Positions 45,301 through 55,909 of a stretch of DNA of 64,000 bases are shown piece by piece. Positions within the stretch are counted from its first letter, which is position 1, and every line of letters starts with the position of its first letter. The position numbers were made by a program, and so were the translations under genes. The stretch comes from Epichloe hybrida (taxonomy: Eukaryota > Ascomycota > Sordariomycetes > Hypocreales > Clavicipitaceae), in assembly GCA_019022495.1 (NCBI GenBank), contig JAFEKR010000036.1:434001-498000 (forward strand), in the 5' to 3' direction. The notes under the pieces were generated by a model. It was not told the origin of the DNA. It ran no database searches and saw only the letters and a program-made list of their open reading frames with translations.

Positions 45301-45739
45301 CATATAGGGAAATGTGGTAATTCGAGAGGGATATGATAACATTGGCCTCTTTGATTATCGCAAGCTGATCGATGGCTCGCGTCGAGAACTTTTCAACTTC
45401 TCGAAGGAGGTCTGTCGGCTTTGCTGGGGAGGATTGGGGAACTGGACGGTCGCTGTTCGGTACCGAGGATTTGCTTTGAGGTTCTGCATCGGCGAGCGGG
45501 AGCGTTTCATCCTGTTGATGAGCTGGTAGCTCATTTAACCTGTAAACGCGCAAGGCGCCACTGTTGAGCCCGACGAGAATGCGATCGCCTGCAGTTTTCG
45601 CAAGTTAGTAAATGGATAAAGATGCTTGGCATGATTCTGCGGGCGCTATATACGCACCATACGCTAAGATGCTTTCGATCCTGGACTTGTCTCTTTGTCG
45701 GAACTCGATAATTGGGCGAGCAGTGAACGCGGAGAGCAT
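42313..45739 (-). CDS. VPS39: Vps39/Vam6, HOPS tethering complex subunit
   Basis: Four minus-strand exons (45739-45658, 45588-43150, 43081-42973, 42913-42313) give 1,076 residues, the usual fungal length. The N-terminal part is a citron-homology beta-propeller, from MLSAFTARPIIEF through GLNSGALRVYRL and RLAVAVKRRLLLWKW. The middle and C-terminal part is helical, with FDEAISILNMLEDALL, then LIDFFYGKKLHKQALGLLH, and after splicing ARFFEAQAIILSNMGQHRKALEIYVFKMQDY. The end has the zinc-ribbon-like HCFVCHKKLG and HYGCLKRAL of the Vps39 C-terminal domain. Vps39 links Ypt7/Rab7 to vacuole fusion and also serves vacuole-mitochondria contacts. An acidic, charged insert (about residues 470-540) with HSEHSD is fungal-variable. 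The joins were chosen to restore the conserved order across introns of 69, 68 and 59 bp. Confidence 0.9.
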
Positions 45740-46223
45740 GGCGCCAGAGGGGCCAGTGGGCCAGCCCGGAGCTTGCCAAGCTATGATGAATTGAGAAGCA
45801 TCAGAGCATACAATAGTTGATGCATGAGCTGCAAGTCCCGAAGTAGGATTTTGCGCGCGAATAGCACAGTTTTGGGGCGGATGGTCGGAGCTCTGCGCAG
45901 CCAGGTGAAGGCGATGATGAATGGCCTGGTGGTTGCTGTCGACGTCAATGCCCAGACCGGATCAAGCTAAAACACAGTCCAGATACTGTACGGAGTAGAA
46001 TTGCTGTTTGTCAGCACAGGTCCGAATGGCGCACATACACAGTGTATATTGGAGGGCGCGCACTATCCAAGTGATCACCCCCGGGGGGGGGGGGGGGGAA
46101 AGGTCATGATCCCGACACATTCGAATTATGTAAATGCTCTATCAATGATGCCGCAACAAATTCATATGCTGGTACGCAAAACCTCCTCACACGTCGTCTA
46201 CGACAATTTGAATAAATGTTGTT
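45740..46223. other. Intergenic region between VPS39 and the phosphate transporter
   Basis: Promoter side of VPS39 and 3' side of the phosphate transporter. It includes a 16-bp G run at 46083-46098. No gene. Confidence 0.5.
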
Positions 46224-49071
46224 CTAATCTAACCAAGCGACCTGCATGATGCCGTAACCGAGAGTGATGACGACGACGAGCGTAAGCAAACTGCTCGGAA
46301 TGCCGCGAGTGATGAAATGTTTGACTCGGAGATATCGCTGACCGGTGGCATCTTCCTTCATGATGGCAGCTGCATCTTTGTTAGCACGTGTTTGACAGCT
46401 CGGCCTTCGTGGCTTCGACTAAACTCACTCATGTTGGGGAAACCACTGGTAGGGAGACCCATGGCAGCACTGCACATCAAGACGCCACCCATGACCAAAA
46501 GGTTCGGGTGCGGCTGGTCCATTGACATGCCTACATCAAAAACGAGGGGTAGGAAGATGAGTGCAGCAACGGTATGACTGATGAAAGTCGCAATGACCAA
46601 AATCAGGGTCGAGAAAACGACCAGCACGACGTAAAGACTCATGCCCTCGACATTCTTGGAGACAATCTCGGCGACTTCGTGCAGAAGACCTGAGGATCGG
46701 ACGGCCTTGCCGAGGGAAAGTCCTCCAGCAGCCAGGATGATGATGGTCCATGGGAAGTTGTTGAAGTCTTCCTTGGTCAGTATGCCAATGCCAAAGAAGA
46801 GGACAATGGGCATGATTGCAATCACGCCCATATCTCCAAATATGTGCTCCATCTGATGACTGGCACACCACAGTCCGATTGTGATGATCGTCACGACGGC
46901 CACAAACCACTGCACCCCCGTAAAGCGTTCTTTGAGTGGGCGAATCGGTGCAATGACTGTCCCTTTACCAGGCTGGAAAGTGACCAGCAGCAACATCCAG
47001 ATTGCAAGTATGGAAACAGCCCCTACAGGGATGACAATAAAGAACCATTGCAACCAGGTCGGTTCTGGCTTCATAACTCCCATGGCCACCACGTTCTGGG
47101 GGGAGGCGATTGGTGAAAGCATACCACCTATATTGGAGGCCAGAGCGATGCCGATAATCACCGCTTTCGACATGTTCGAGTCCGAAGGTAGAGTTCTAAG
47201 CATTGGCTGCAGCAGACAGTTAGCCAGTCATTTCATTATTCAGAGTATTGCACCGTGGGTATGTGGACATACTTCGATGATGGAATAACACAGAACGGGG
47301 GCAGCAACGTTGCTTATCAACATGGATGCGAATGCGGCGACAAACATGTTGGCCACCAGAACAGTCCTTGGCTGTGTGCCGGCTTTGCTCAGGACGAGGG
47401 TCGCGAGGCGTTTATCGATCTTGCACTTTGAGAGAGCGGCTGCCAGTGTGAAGCCACCGAGCAGTAGCATGATGACGGGACTCCACATGGCTGCGAATAT
47501 GGCATTTGTAGCTCCCTTGGCATCAAGACGTCCGTGTTTGGGACTTTCCTCGTCACAGACTACTCGCAGCACCACAGACAGGAAGGGGATTAGAAGGGAT
47601 GTCACAAACAAGGGAATGGTCTGCATTGAAAAGAAAGAAATACGAATAAAAACTGTCAGCGATTGATTGACGGACGAGGCGGGTAAGCGGCAAGCGGCAA
47701 GCGGCAAGCGGGAGCAGGGGAGTTGGAGTTATACCTCAGTTGCCCAGAGCAGACTGACAAAGACCAGCAGCGCCAGGCAGTTTTGCTCTTCGGGCTTGTC
47801 CATTATAGGAGCGGCGAGGAGTGCACAGAAGACAGCGAGAGAACCCAGAAGAGTCAGCATAGATGTACCGGCCATCCAACTGGGCAGTGACAGTCGCCCC
47901 AACGGCGTCTTGAATTTCCTGGATGTTGCGGCTTCGTCATCGTCACCTTGCAGTCGTTTTGGCACGACAGTCTGATTCTGTCCAAGAAATGACTGGCCGA
48001 GCCGAGCGGCTTCAGCACGCCGCTCAATGCCAATAAGATCTCTCCATACAGTGTTGCGCTCCCAAACGACATGCTCTCTGAGGTGAGATCGCAGGTCCTT
48101 CTTGGCCAGTTCCCGATCGCCTCCGGTAACCACATCTGCGTAAGCATTTTCCATCTTCACAATGTTCTCCTCAATGACCTTCTTCGTCTCATCTTTGAAG
48201 GGGTAGGCAGTGTCGACGTGGGCTTTCATATAAGAGCTCTTGAGCTCTTTATCCAATATTTTGTCGAACTTTTTCAGGACCTTGCTGAAACCCGTCTTGT
48301 TGAGCTGGGCATAGGACTTGAGCTCGCAAAGCTGGACATAGAGGCTGATGATGCGTTTCTTCAGCATGATGCCCGATGAGAAGAGGCCCGATGGGAAAAT
48401 GACAGACTGATCACCATAGTCATCAAATGCGCTGTGCCGGCGTGCAGAGCGACCTACTTCGGATTCGGCGGCCAAGTCAGCCATGTGCGGGCCTATGCCG
48501 GCAGCCGTCCTCCTTCGGCCACCGTTGCTCCTGGACCTGTTCAAACCGGTCATCTCGTCGTCATCGCTCGCACTGTCTTCGATATCGTCGTCCGAACCCG
48601 GACCGACAGAACTGGTCGGTCGCATAGGTACACGATGTGCGTCACCCGATGACATGCGCCGTAAATCGGTTCCGTCTAGCGATGGCCGCTCCCGGACATC
48701 CCGGACGAGCTGATTGACCTCATCGAGAAGTTCACCTTCCTTGGCAACATAGAATGAGCATATTTTCTCCAGTTCAGCGCCGAGCGCTCTGCTGAAAGCC
48801 TCTGTTGGGTCTTCGCCGGAGATGATGAGTGGTCGGGATTCTGAATCGCCGGCTCGAGCCTGGTGTGCAGTCTTTTCAAGCTGGTAGATGCTACGACGGG
48901 CGGGTACGCGTTAGCGCGAGGTGAGCCATGAAAGTGTTGCGTTACCCAATGCCAGAGGGCAGTTTGACGATTGGCGGAAGTTACGTACAGCTTTTTCAGA
49001 TTACTGTAGGCAATATAATGGCTGCTCCAGTCCGGAACAGCATTGAACTGAATGCTATGGGAGAACTTCAT
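46224..49071 (-). CDS. PHO90: SPX-domain low-affinity phosphate transporter (Pho87/Pho90/Pho91 type)
   Basis: Five minus-strand exons (49071-48989, 48890-47735, 47620-47273, 47206-46429, 46369-46224) give 836 residues. The protein starts with the SPX signature MKFSHSIQFNAVPDWSSHYI and continues through LKKLIYQLEK, ICSFYVAKEGELLDEV and the KTGFSKVLKKFDK segment of the inositol-pyrophosphate-sensing SPX domain (to about residue 310). About a dozen membrane segments of the Na/sulfate-symporter fold follow, with NIGGMLSPIASPQNVVA and the late SAAMGLPTSGFPNM split by the last intron. Pho87/Pho90 take up phosphate at the plasma membrane and Pho91 acts at the vacuole; which one this matches cannot be settled by eye. 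The frame is open for 136 more codons upstream to 49479, but the SPX domain normally starts at the initiator Met. Confidence 0.87.
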
Positions 49072-50919
49072 CTCGTCTCGTGACTCAAGCCACTCGAGCT
49101 TGCGGTTTCGCTTCTCCTGTCGTCGGTTCTCTAGGTCGGCGGCGTCTTTCCGGGCTCGTACTGGACCGTAATCAGCGAGCTCGAAGGTATCACTCCCGCT
49201 GCGGTGTGGCACAATGACGAGGCTGCCCGAGTCAGTGTAAGCACTCCCTCCTCCTTCGCGATGACCGGTCGAGATGGAAGAGTGGCCGGTGCTCTGCGTA
49301 GCGATGCCAGCACCAGCAACAGAGGAGGGATTCTCGGGATGAGAGGGAGACGAAATTGTGGAAGCCGGGCCGGAACAGCGGTCACGACATAAGGAGGTTG
49401 TTATGTTGTTATTATGGAGCGTCTCTGGTTCGTGTGGTCGAGGAGGGTCCGAACTCGTAGTAAGCAGTGACAGAGCCAACGATTTGCGGGACCAGGCACC
49501 ATTGGTAGGTGACCTGCTCCGTACGCCAGTGGCAATGCAAAAGCTATCAGTGATGCTGCTAAATTGAAGCGCACGTGTATGTATGGACTCTCGGTATCAG
49601 GCCAGAGGTGGCTTTTTCAGGGCTTTTTTGCTTGATGGCGTCGTGACTCGTGGGGCGGGCACCTGCTTCAATGGAATGGGATTGGGCAAATGCACCATCG
49701 CTGATTCGTCTGCGTGACAACTTCAAGGTGACGGTGATTGGCCGGCAGCCCTGAAGTCAATGCTGACTGGGTGCGGCAACCACTTGCGAAAGCCTGCGGG
49801 CCAATGCGGTTGATATCAACACGTTCTGTCTCCGAGGTTCCGAGGTCAACCCTGCATGAGAAGACTACATATGTAGACTCGGGCAAAAAGCCAAGGCTCA
49901 CAGCCAGACAGCCAGAAGAATGACCACTTGTCATACTGCGTGTGTTGTGCCCTCGGACGGACCATGAGTCTCGCTCAATTGAGTCTCGAGGCTCGCATCA
50001 TCTGCAAGTTCACCTGCGTGAAACCCGATTGACTCATCGACGCAACCGTAACACGACCGACCAGCTGATCACCAGAGAATGCGCACCCCACGCTGTAGTA
50101 CAAATGTTGCGTCGCTTTCTTTCTCTCATATAGTCTCGTCAATGCTGACTGAGAAGTGCATGAGAAGTGCATGGGGCGTGCATGAGGCGCGGGGAAAGGT
50201 TCGACCAAGGAGGGATACGATGGCGCTGCGCAGATTTCGCTTATTACATCCCGCAGAGTATCGTGCAATTCGCTTGCGATGACTTTGTTCACATGAGGCC
50301 GTGTACATACATGTAGATGGAAGCGATGCAGTACAGCATATCGGTCCCCATTCCGTGTAACAAATGACAGAAATTTCCAAGTGCCCAGGCTAGGACGTAT
50401 TACGGCGTGATGGCGACGACGGAGCGCCCGTCCAGCTTGCAGACGGTCAAAGTGACGGAAGTGACGGAGAAACAAAAAGACCCAATCAATTGCGTCCGAC
50501 GTCGGAGGAGGGGTCAGACTAATAGCTCGGCGACGCGATCCCTTATCTCCTCTGCGCGTTATTATCAATCAGATCTCGGCGACCGCCGCATCAGATATGT
50601 ATGTAAGAATGGCACTTCTACCTTCTACCTTTGCCTTTCCAAGCCGCCCGTTCTCATGCAGGGTTGATCTGGTCACGCTCAGCAGCGGCTCCAGCTCTTC
50701 CTTGGCCCGATCGTTTCCTCCACCCCCCCCCCTTCCGACAAATGCGTCTCCACGTGAGGGTCAAGACTCCTCCGACTTCATGTTACCTGATCCCTACAAC
50801 AACCTCGTCCATCTGCAACTCGAGGACGTCCGGTTTCCGTCGCCTCCTTTCTCATCAAAGATTCCAAGACACCCTTTCTGGCACAGTCACCATCTCTGCT
50901 CTCTCGCACGCATCATAAA
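49072..50919. promoter_or_regulatory. Divergent upstream region of phosphate transporter and AMID-like gene
   Basis: About 1.85 kb. The first 400 bp form a stop-free extension of the transporter frame. There is a tandem TGAGAAGTGCA repeat near 50150-50172. No separate gene is supported. Confidence 0.45.
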
Positions 50920-52491
50920 ATGGGCTCAGTACCGTCCCCAAACGCACAGGGTGATGCCGCGCCCACGGTCCGGGTCTTCATTGCGGGCGGCTCGTATGCT
51001 GGCTTGTCCACGGCTGTAAATCTTCTCGATCTGGGACTGGGCCTGTCACCGCGCATGTCCTCGATGAAATATGAGCACCATCCCGGATTGGCACGGGTCG
51101 ACTGGGACATTACCATTGCTGACGAGAGAGATGGATTTTGTAAGAAAGCCCTCCGCACTTCTCGGGGGCCAAAGGACGGGGAAGGGAAAAAAAAAAAAAG
51201 CACAAGACAACACAGTTTCTCTAACAATGCCCCCTGCTGTCCAGACCACTTGATCGGCTCACCTCTGGCCCTGGCAGACACAGAGTACGCCAAGAAGACG
51301 TGGATCAGGTTCCAGGACCTACCAGGCCTGGACAACCCCCGGGTCAAGTTCGTCCACGGCTCCGTCAGCCGCGTCGACTGTGAGGCCAAGACGGCCACGA
51401 CGGTGGACAAGACGACCAGAGTCGCAACCACGCACCACTACGACTACTTTGTCGCCGCCACCGGCCTCCGGAGGGCCTGGCCCGTCGTGCCCCAGTCCCT
51501 GACCAGGAAGCAGTACGTGCTCGAGGCAGAGGAGCACGTCCACGCCGTTTCCAACGCCCAGCACGGCGTCGTCGTCGTCGGCGGAGGCGCCGTCGGCATC
51601 GAGATGGCCGCCGAGCTCAAGATGGCCAAGCCCGGCGTCAGCGTCACCCTCGTGCACTCGCGAGACAAGCTCCTGTCCTCGGAGGACCTGTCCGACGAGT
51701 GCAAGGACAAGTCACTCGAGCTGTTGAGAGAAGCGGGCGTCGACGTGCTGATGAACCATCGACTGACCACCACCAAGAAGGCTGAGACGACCGACAGATC
51801 GTCGTCCAAGTACGAGATTGAGTTTTCCAACGGCCATGGAATGACAGCGAGCGTCGTCATCATGGCCGTGTCAAAGAGCACATCAACCGCAACCTACCTG
51901 CCGCCATCCGCGTTGGACGACAAGGGCTTCGTCCACATCCGCCCCAAGTCCGTAAACAACCCTCTTCCCTGCCCTCATCCTCTTGTCATCAAATAATGAA
52001 AGATTCAACAAATTCAAAAAAAAAAAAAAAAAAAAAAAAATCAGCCACTGACAAAAAAGGTAACAGCGCCATGTTTTCCCCCGGCAGCCCCAACGCCGAT
52101 TACCATTTCTGCGCGGGCGACCTCACAAAATGGTCTGGCATCAAGCGCTGCGGCTGGGCCATGCACAGCGGCCACTTCGTCGCCCAGAACATGCACAAGG
52201 CCGTCGTGGCAAGGTATACAGGCCAGGAGCCCAAGTTCATCGAGTTCGACCACGTCGCCCCCATGATTGGCCTGGCCGTAGGCAACAAGGCTGTTGCTTC
52301 TGGGCCCGAGGGCACAGTATCTGGCGAGGACGTACTGAAGGCATACTTTAAGCATGATCTTGGCTTCACCAGTAAGTTTCTTTATTTTGGAATACTCGAG
52401 ACATGCTCTGTTTCCCTTGCTGACTGGGACAACTCAAGTTTGCTGGGACTGGATGGGCCTTGCGGGGCGAAGGAAGGAGCCCGCTGCCTGA
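50920..52491 (+). CDS. AIF/AMID-like FAD-dependent oxidoreductase
   Basis: Four exons (50920-51139, 51245-51947, 52088-52371, 52439-52491) give 419 residues. The N-terminal dinucleotide fold reads VRVFIAGGSYAGLSTAVNLL and binds FAD. A second fold, GVVVVGGGAVGIEMAAEL near residue 187, binds NAD(P)H. The C-terminal FAD motif is FCAGDLTKWSGIKRCGWAMHSGH. The pattern is that of the AMID/AIFM2 group, NAD(P)H:quinone-type oxidoreductases linked to mitochondria or membranes; the physiological acceptor here is unknown. Intron 1 is 105 bp, in frame and free of stops. Intron 2 is placed with a weak GTCCGT donor because the better-looking GTAAAC four bases later breaks the frame, so residues around that join are uncertain. 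Confidence 0.8.
52017..52040. repeat. Poly-A tract inside AMID-like intron 2
   Basis: A run of about 24 A, noncoding in the spliced model. Confidence 0.85.
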
Positions 52492-53139
52492 GACATGGAA
52501 CAAATACATGAGCTGAATGCGACCATGGTCAGGGTTTTCTGGGTTTTCAGAGGGATGGCGTTGGTGGCAAATTTTTTGTTTGCTGAATACGTGCTCAAGA
52601 ACGTGTTTCAAACTTCTGTTGGGACGGATATCTTTGGTAGAAGGGAGATTTTGCATGCATTGCTATAGGGACTGGGGAGGCGCCGCGCACGCAAGGACTG
52701 TGTCATCTTATCCCTTTCCTCTTGTTAGATGAATTGCACGGAAATTCAAACTCATCTCCAATATACCCTCTGCGTCTACCCTTGACCTCTCAGTTGGCAA
52801 GTAATGCACTTTCATAGAGTGACGTATTGTGGCAGGTTAAGTTATCTTTACAAGTGCGGCTTGAACGGTCAACGCCCGAGAAAGAAAATAAGGGTAACAA
52901 CAAGGAAAATGGACGACGAGTTGGGAAAGGATGAAAGAGGGAGAAACTGCGCCGGCGAGTCCCTCAAGCGAACAAGTTTGACATGTATTCGTAATCTGCC
53001 ATGATAGATACAAACGCCGTTCATGCTTGCATGGGAGCGTGCTTTTTCCGTCGCGCTCCTCTCGATGCAATCATGCTTCATGCTTCATGCAAAAAAAAAA
53101 AAAAAAAAAAAAATTACCCCAGCAAGCAGGGAAAGTAGC
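52492..53139. other. Convergent 3' region
   Basis: 3' ends of the AMID-like gene (+) and the MFS transporter (-). It includes ATGCTTC repeats leading into a 23-bp A run at 53091-53113. No gene. Confidence 0.55.
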
Positions 53140-54918
53140 CTAAATGACATTTCCTCTAACCTGCTCGACATGCTTAATGTTGATGTCGCGCCAGAGTGCG
53201 ACCGCAACAAAAGAGAGCACCAACACAGCCGTACCAGTTGCCAACATGGCTCGTTGACCGTCACCATATGCCCTTTGGATTGCCATCCGGGTCGGGGTGC
53301 CAGTGGGGTACGAGAGCTGCACATCCAGTTGCCCGTATATCTCCGTGAAGTTCTTCATGGCAGACTCGGGAAGATAGTCTCTCAGTTTCTGCGGGAAAAC
53401 AGATTGCCAAATGGTCGCCGACACGGTCAGGCCAATGGCGGCACCGATGGCCGAGAACAGCGAGTCAACGGCCAGAACCACGGCAAGAAACTGGTGCGAA
53501 GCTGCGGCCATGGCGGCCGTTTGCTGCGCGATGACGAGGGTGCCGCCGGCGCAAGCAATCAATATTTGACACAAGATGATGTAGCCGATATGGGCATCCG
53601 GTTGGAGCAGGTTCAACATCAACCCGACGCCAAGAACAATCACCGGGGCGCCAAAGTACAGCGAGATTCGCTTATATCGCCCCGTCTGTCGAATCAAGAT
53701 GCCGACGAATACGGCCGAGAAGCAGGATCCGATGCTGTAAATGCTGCCGACGTAGCTGGCTTGCGCGACGGAGAGTCCGTTCACAACTTGGAGGAAAGAT
53801 CGAAAATAGGAATTCCAGATGTAGAAGCCGATGAATGATACGGCGGCGAGTGCGCAGGCTCCAACCACGGTACGGTCCGTGAGAAGCTCATAGGGGAGGA
53901 ACTTTACGGGAGCGAAGTTCTTCTCCCAGACGGCGAACGCAATAAGAAGCAGCAGACCAATGACCAGCAAAGAAATGATTAGCGGAGAGCGCCAACCGTC
54001 TGCTTGGCGGGTGTATATGTTGAACGGCAACAGGAACAGAGCAAGACCTGCTGAGATGAGCAAGAGACCAACCATGTCGAACTCTCGAGCGTAGTGAACT
54101 GCGGACTGCCACGAGGTGAGATTGCTCTTTCTTGGGGCAATCAGACCCTGCTTCTTGGCCTTGTAGTAGTTCAGCATGAACAGTACATAGAGCGGCAAGG
54201 TGATGCAAGGGGTGATGACGGCAAAGATGGCGAAGCCCCAGCGAAACCCGAGGCCTTCCAGAAGCCGCTGCGCGAGGGGACCCGATAACCAGGTTGTGAT
54301 GACATATGGGGATGTGGTGAAGGCGAACATGAGGCCTCGGTTTTGCAGAGACGATGTATCCGCCACGAAAATGCTCAGACAGTAGCCCAAGCTATTGAAG
54401 CCAACCCAGTAAAAGACTTGTGCGGCAGCAAAGGTCTCAACGTCTCGACACAAAGCCATCATGACGAGCCCGAGGGTTGTCAGAATGATGGAAAGAAGAT
54501 ATCCGTGTGGTCGGCCAAAGACATCGAGAACCTTGGCGAGCGTGAGCTTGAACACTCCGCCAAGGATGTTGCTCATGATGCTGACCGTCGGAGTCAGCGA
54601 ATGCTGCTTGAAGGCAGAAGTGACATATGGTGTCAAGTTGCCCGTTGTGGCCTGCTGCAGCGAGTCGACAAAGTAAATGACCCAAATCATCATGTAGGCT
54701 ACGACGAGTGCTGTTTTGGTCCACACAGAAGTCATGGCTTCGATCTTCTGAACCCCTTGCTGCAAATCGCCACCCAACAGTCGATCTTGTTCGCCGCTTC
54801 CCTCATCTTGTACCCCGTGCCGATCTGAACCATTGGAGTTGTTCAATGTGCCCGCAGTGGCATATCCAGTTCCGGTACCCGTCTCCGTGACAGAAGCTTG
54901 GCGTGGCTGCCGCGACAT
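53140..54918 (-). CDS. Siderophore-iron MFS transporter (SIT/ARN, MirB-like)
   Basis: Single exon, 592 residues, about 14 predicted membrane segments, the size and topology of the siderophore-iron transporter family. Recognisable stretches are WVIYFVDSLQQATTGNLTPYVTSAF (helix 1), LGGVFKLTLAKVLDVFGRPHG (family signature after helix 2), YWVGFNSLGYCLSIFVADTSS and the late extracellular loop with LRDYLPESA. The start is the ATG at 54918 (MSRQPRQASV). Fungal members import ferric siderophores such as triacetylfusarinine C through the plasma membrane by proton symport. Its head-to-head arrangement with sidF and the SreA-type site between them support a role in uptake of the siderophore made by SidF and SidI. 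The exact substrate is inferred. Confidence 0.88.
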   Translation of the reverse strand: MSRQPRQASVTETGTGTGYATAGTLNNSNGSDRHGVQDEGSGEQDRLLGGDLQQGVQKIEAMTSVWTKTALVVAYMMIWVIYFVDSLQQATTGNLTPYVTSAFKQHSLTPTVSIMSNILGGVFKLTLAKVLDVFGRPHGYLLSIILTTLGLVMMALCRDVETFAAAQVFYWVGFNSLGYCLSIFVADTSSLQNRGLMFAFTTSPYVITTWLSGPLAQRLLEGLGFRWGFAIFAVITPCITLPLYVLFMLNYYKAKKQGLIAPRKSNLTSWQSAVHYAREFDMVGLLLISAGLALFLLPFNIYTRQADGWRSPLIISLLVIGLLLLIAFAVWEKNFAPVKFLPYELLTDRTVVGACALAAVSFIGFYIWNSYFRSFLQVVNGLSVAQASYVGSIYSIGSCFSAVFVGILIRQTGRYKRISLYFGAPVIVLGVGLMLNLLQPDAHIGYIILCQILIACAGGTLVIAQQTAAMAAASHQFLAVVLAVDSLFSAIGAAIGLTVSATIWQSVFPQKLRDYLPESAMKNFTEIYGQLDVQLSYPTGTPTRMAIQRAYGDGQRAMLATGTAVLVLSFVAVALWRDINIKHVEQVRGNVI

Positions 54919-55168
54919 TTTCTCCAAGATGCTGGTCTCCCTCGTGTCTAGCTCTCAAGAAGTCGCTGGCGGAGGAATCGCTTGGCGATCAGGTCAAAGA
55001 TGAGGAGGTGAAGAACATGAGATAGCGGTGACCGACTAGGCAAGGCCTGGCAGATCCTCGGGGAAAGAAAGGCGGCTCCAGTCGATTCGTATAGCGATGA
55101 TTCCGAGCTGATGCAAGTCTTGGTTGCTTTGATCCGCCAGTTGTTTCCCAACTTTGAATGATGACCGC

Positions 55169-55212
55169 CCACGCAACGCCCGCGCAACGCCCGCGCGACG
55201 CCCGCCGCGACG
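55169..55212. repeat. GC-rich tandem repeat in shared promoter
   Basis: Three to four imperfect copies of a 10-bp unit CAACGCCCGC. Confidence 0.75.
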
Positions 55213-55388
55213 CATGCGCAGTGGCGGGCGGTAAGTAAGCAACTGCCTGTTACGGAGTGCAGCTGCAGGGGAGTGAGAACCAGCGGCAGGTTACAGCAAA
55301 AAGCGGGCCAGTGTTACGAGGAGATGGAGGAGGGAGGAGAATGAGGCGTCTGGTGATGCCTGGTGATGCCATGGCGCGCCGGGATGGC

Positions 55389-55406
55389 CCAATAAAGTTA
55401 TCAGAT
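55389..55406. promoter_or_regulatory. SreA-type GATA site with adjacent CCAAT box
   Basis: TTATCAGAT at 55398-55406 is the exact complement of ATCTGATAA, matching the fungal iron-regulator consensus ATCWGATAA. CCAAT at 55389-55393 lies four bases before it and could bind the CBC/HapX complex. SreA represses siderophore genes when iron is plentiful, and HapX acts in the opposite condition. The sequence match is seen; binding is inferred. Confidence 0.55.
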
Positions 55407-55909
55407 CCGTCCCCCGCCCCACCCCTCTCTAGTTCTGGACTCTGATTGGCCTGTGTGCAGGGGGCAGCAAACGGGAAATGTCGCACAATCTTTCCATCGT
55501 TGCCCCGAGTCACGTGGTCGCCCCATAACGCCGTTTCTTTCTTTGGGCCATGTACCGGTACTTTCTGGGGCGTGGATAAAACAATCACGATGGTCAATCC
55601 CTGATCCCACAAGCCAATCCTGAATTAGCGCCTCGCACGCCGAAAAGTGAGACTCGGCCCGGCTTGGCTTGGCTTCATGGCTCCGAGTAGGAATCATGCT
55701 CCGAGTGCTCCGAGTGCTCCGAGTGGGAGGGAAGCTGTGGTCTCCAACCAGGATCAGGGAAAGAGACGTGTGCTTGCGCTTGTGAATGATTTCTTCCTGT
55801 CTTGTTCTTCTCACATTGAACACTTCACCTTGTCGATTGACACATCATCTTTGAAAAAAAACCGCGGTACAGTTCTGAAGCGAGTTGTCGCAGGAAAAAA
55901 GAAAAAAAA

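Larger units (their letters stand above)
54919..55909. promoter_or_regulatory. Shared divergent promoter of siderophore transporter and sidF
   Basis: 991 bp between two divergent siderophore genes. It contains a tandem ACGCCCGCGC-type repeat (about 55169-55212), an SreA-consensus GATA site at 55398-55406 with a CCAAT box at 55389-55393, and a tandem TGCTCCGAG repeat near 55697-55727. Confidence 0.6.

Noticed and set aside
53023..53838. 271-codon plus-strand open frame
   Set aside because: Antisense of the MFS transporter and it begins in a poly-A run.
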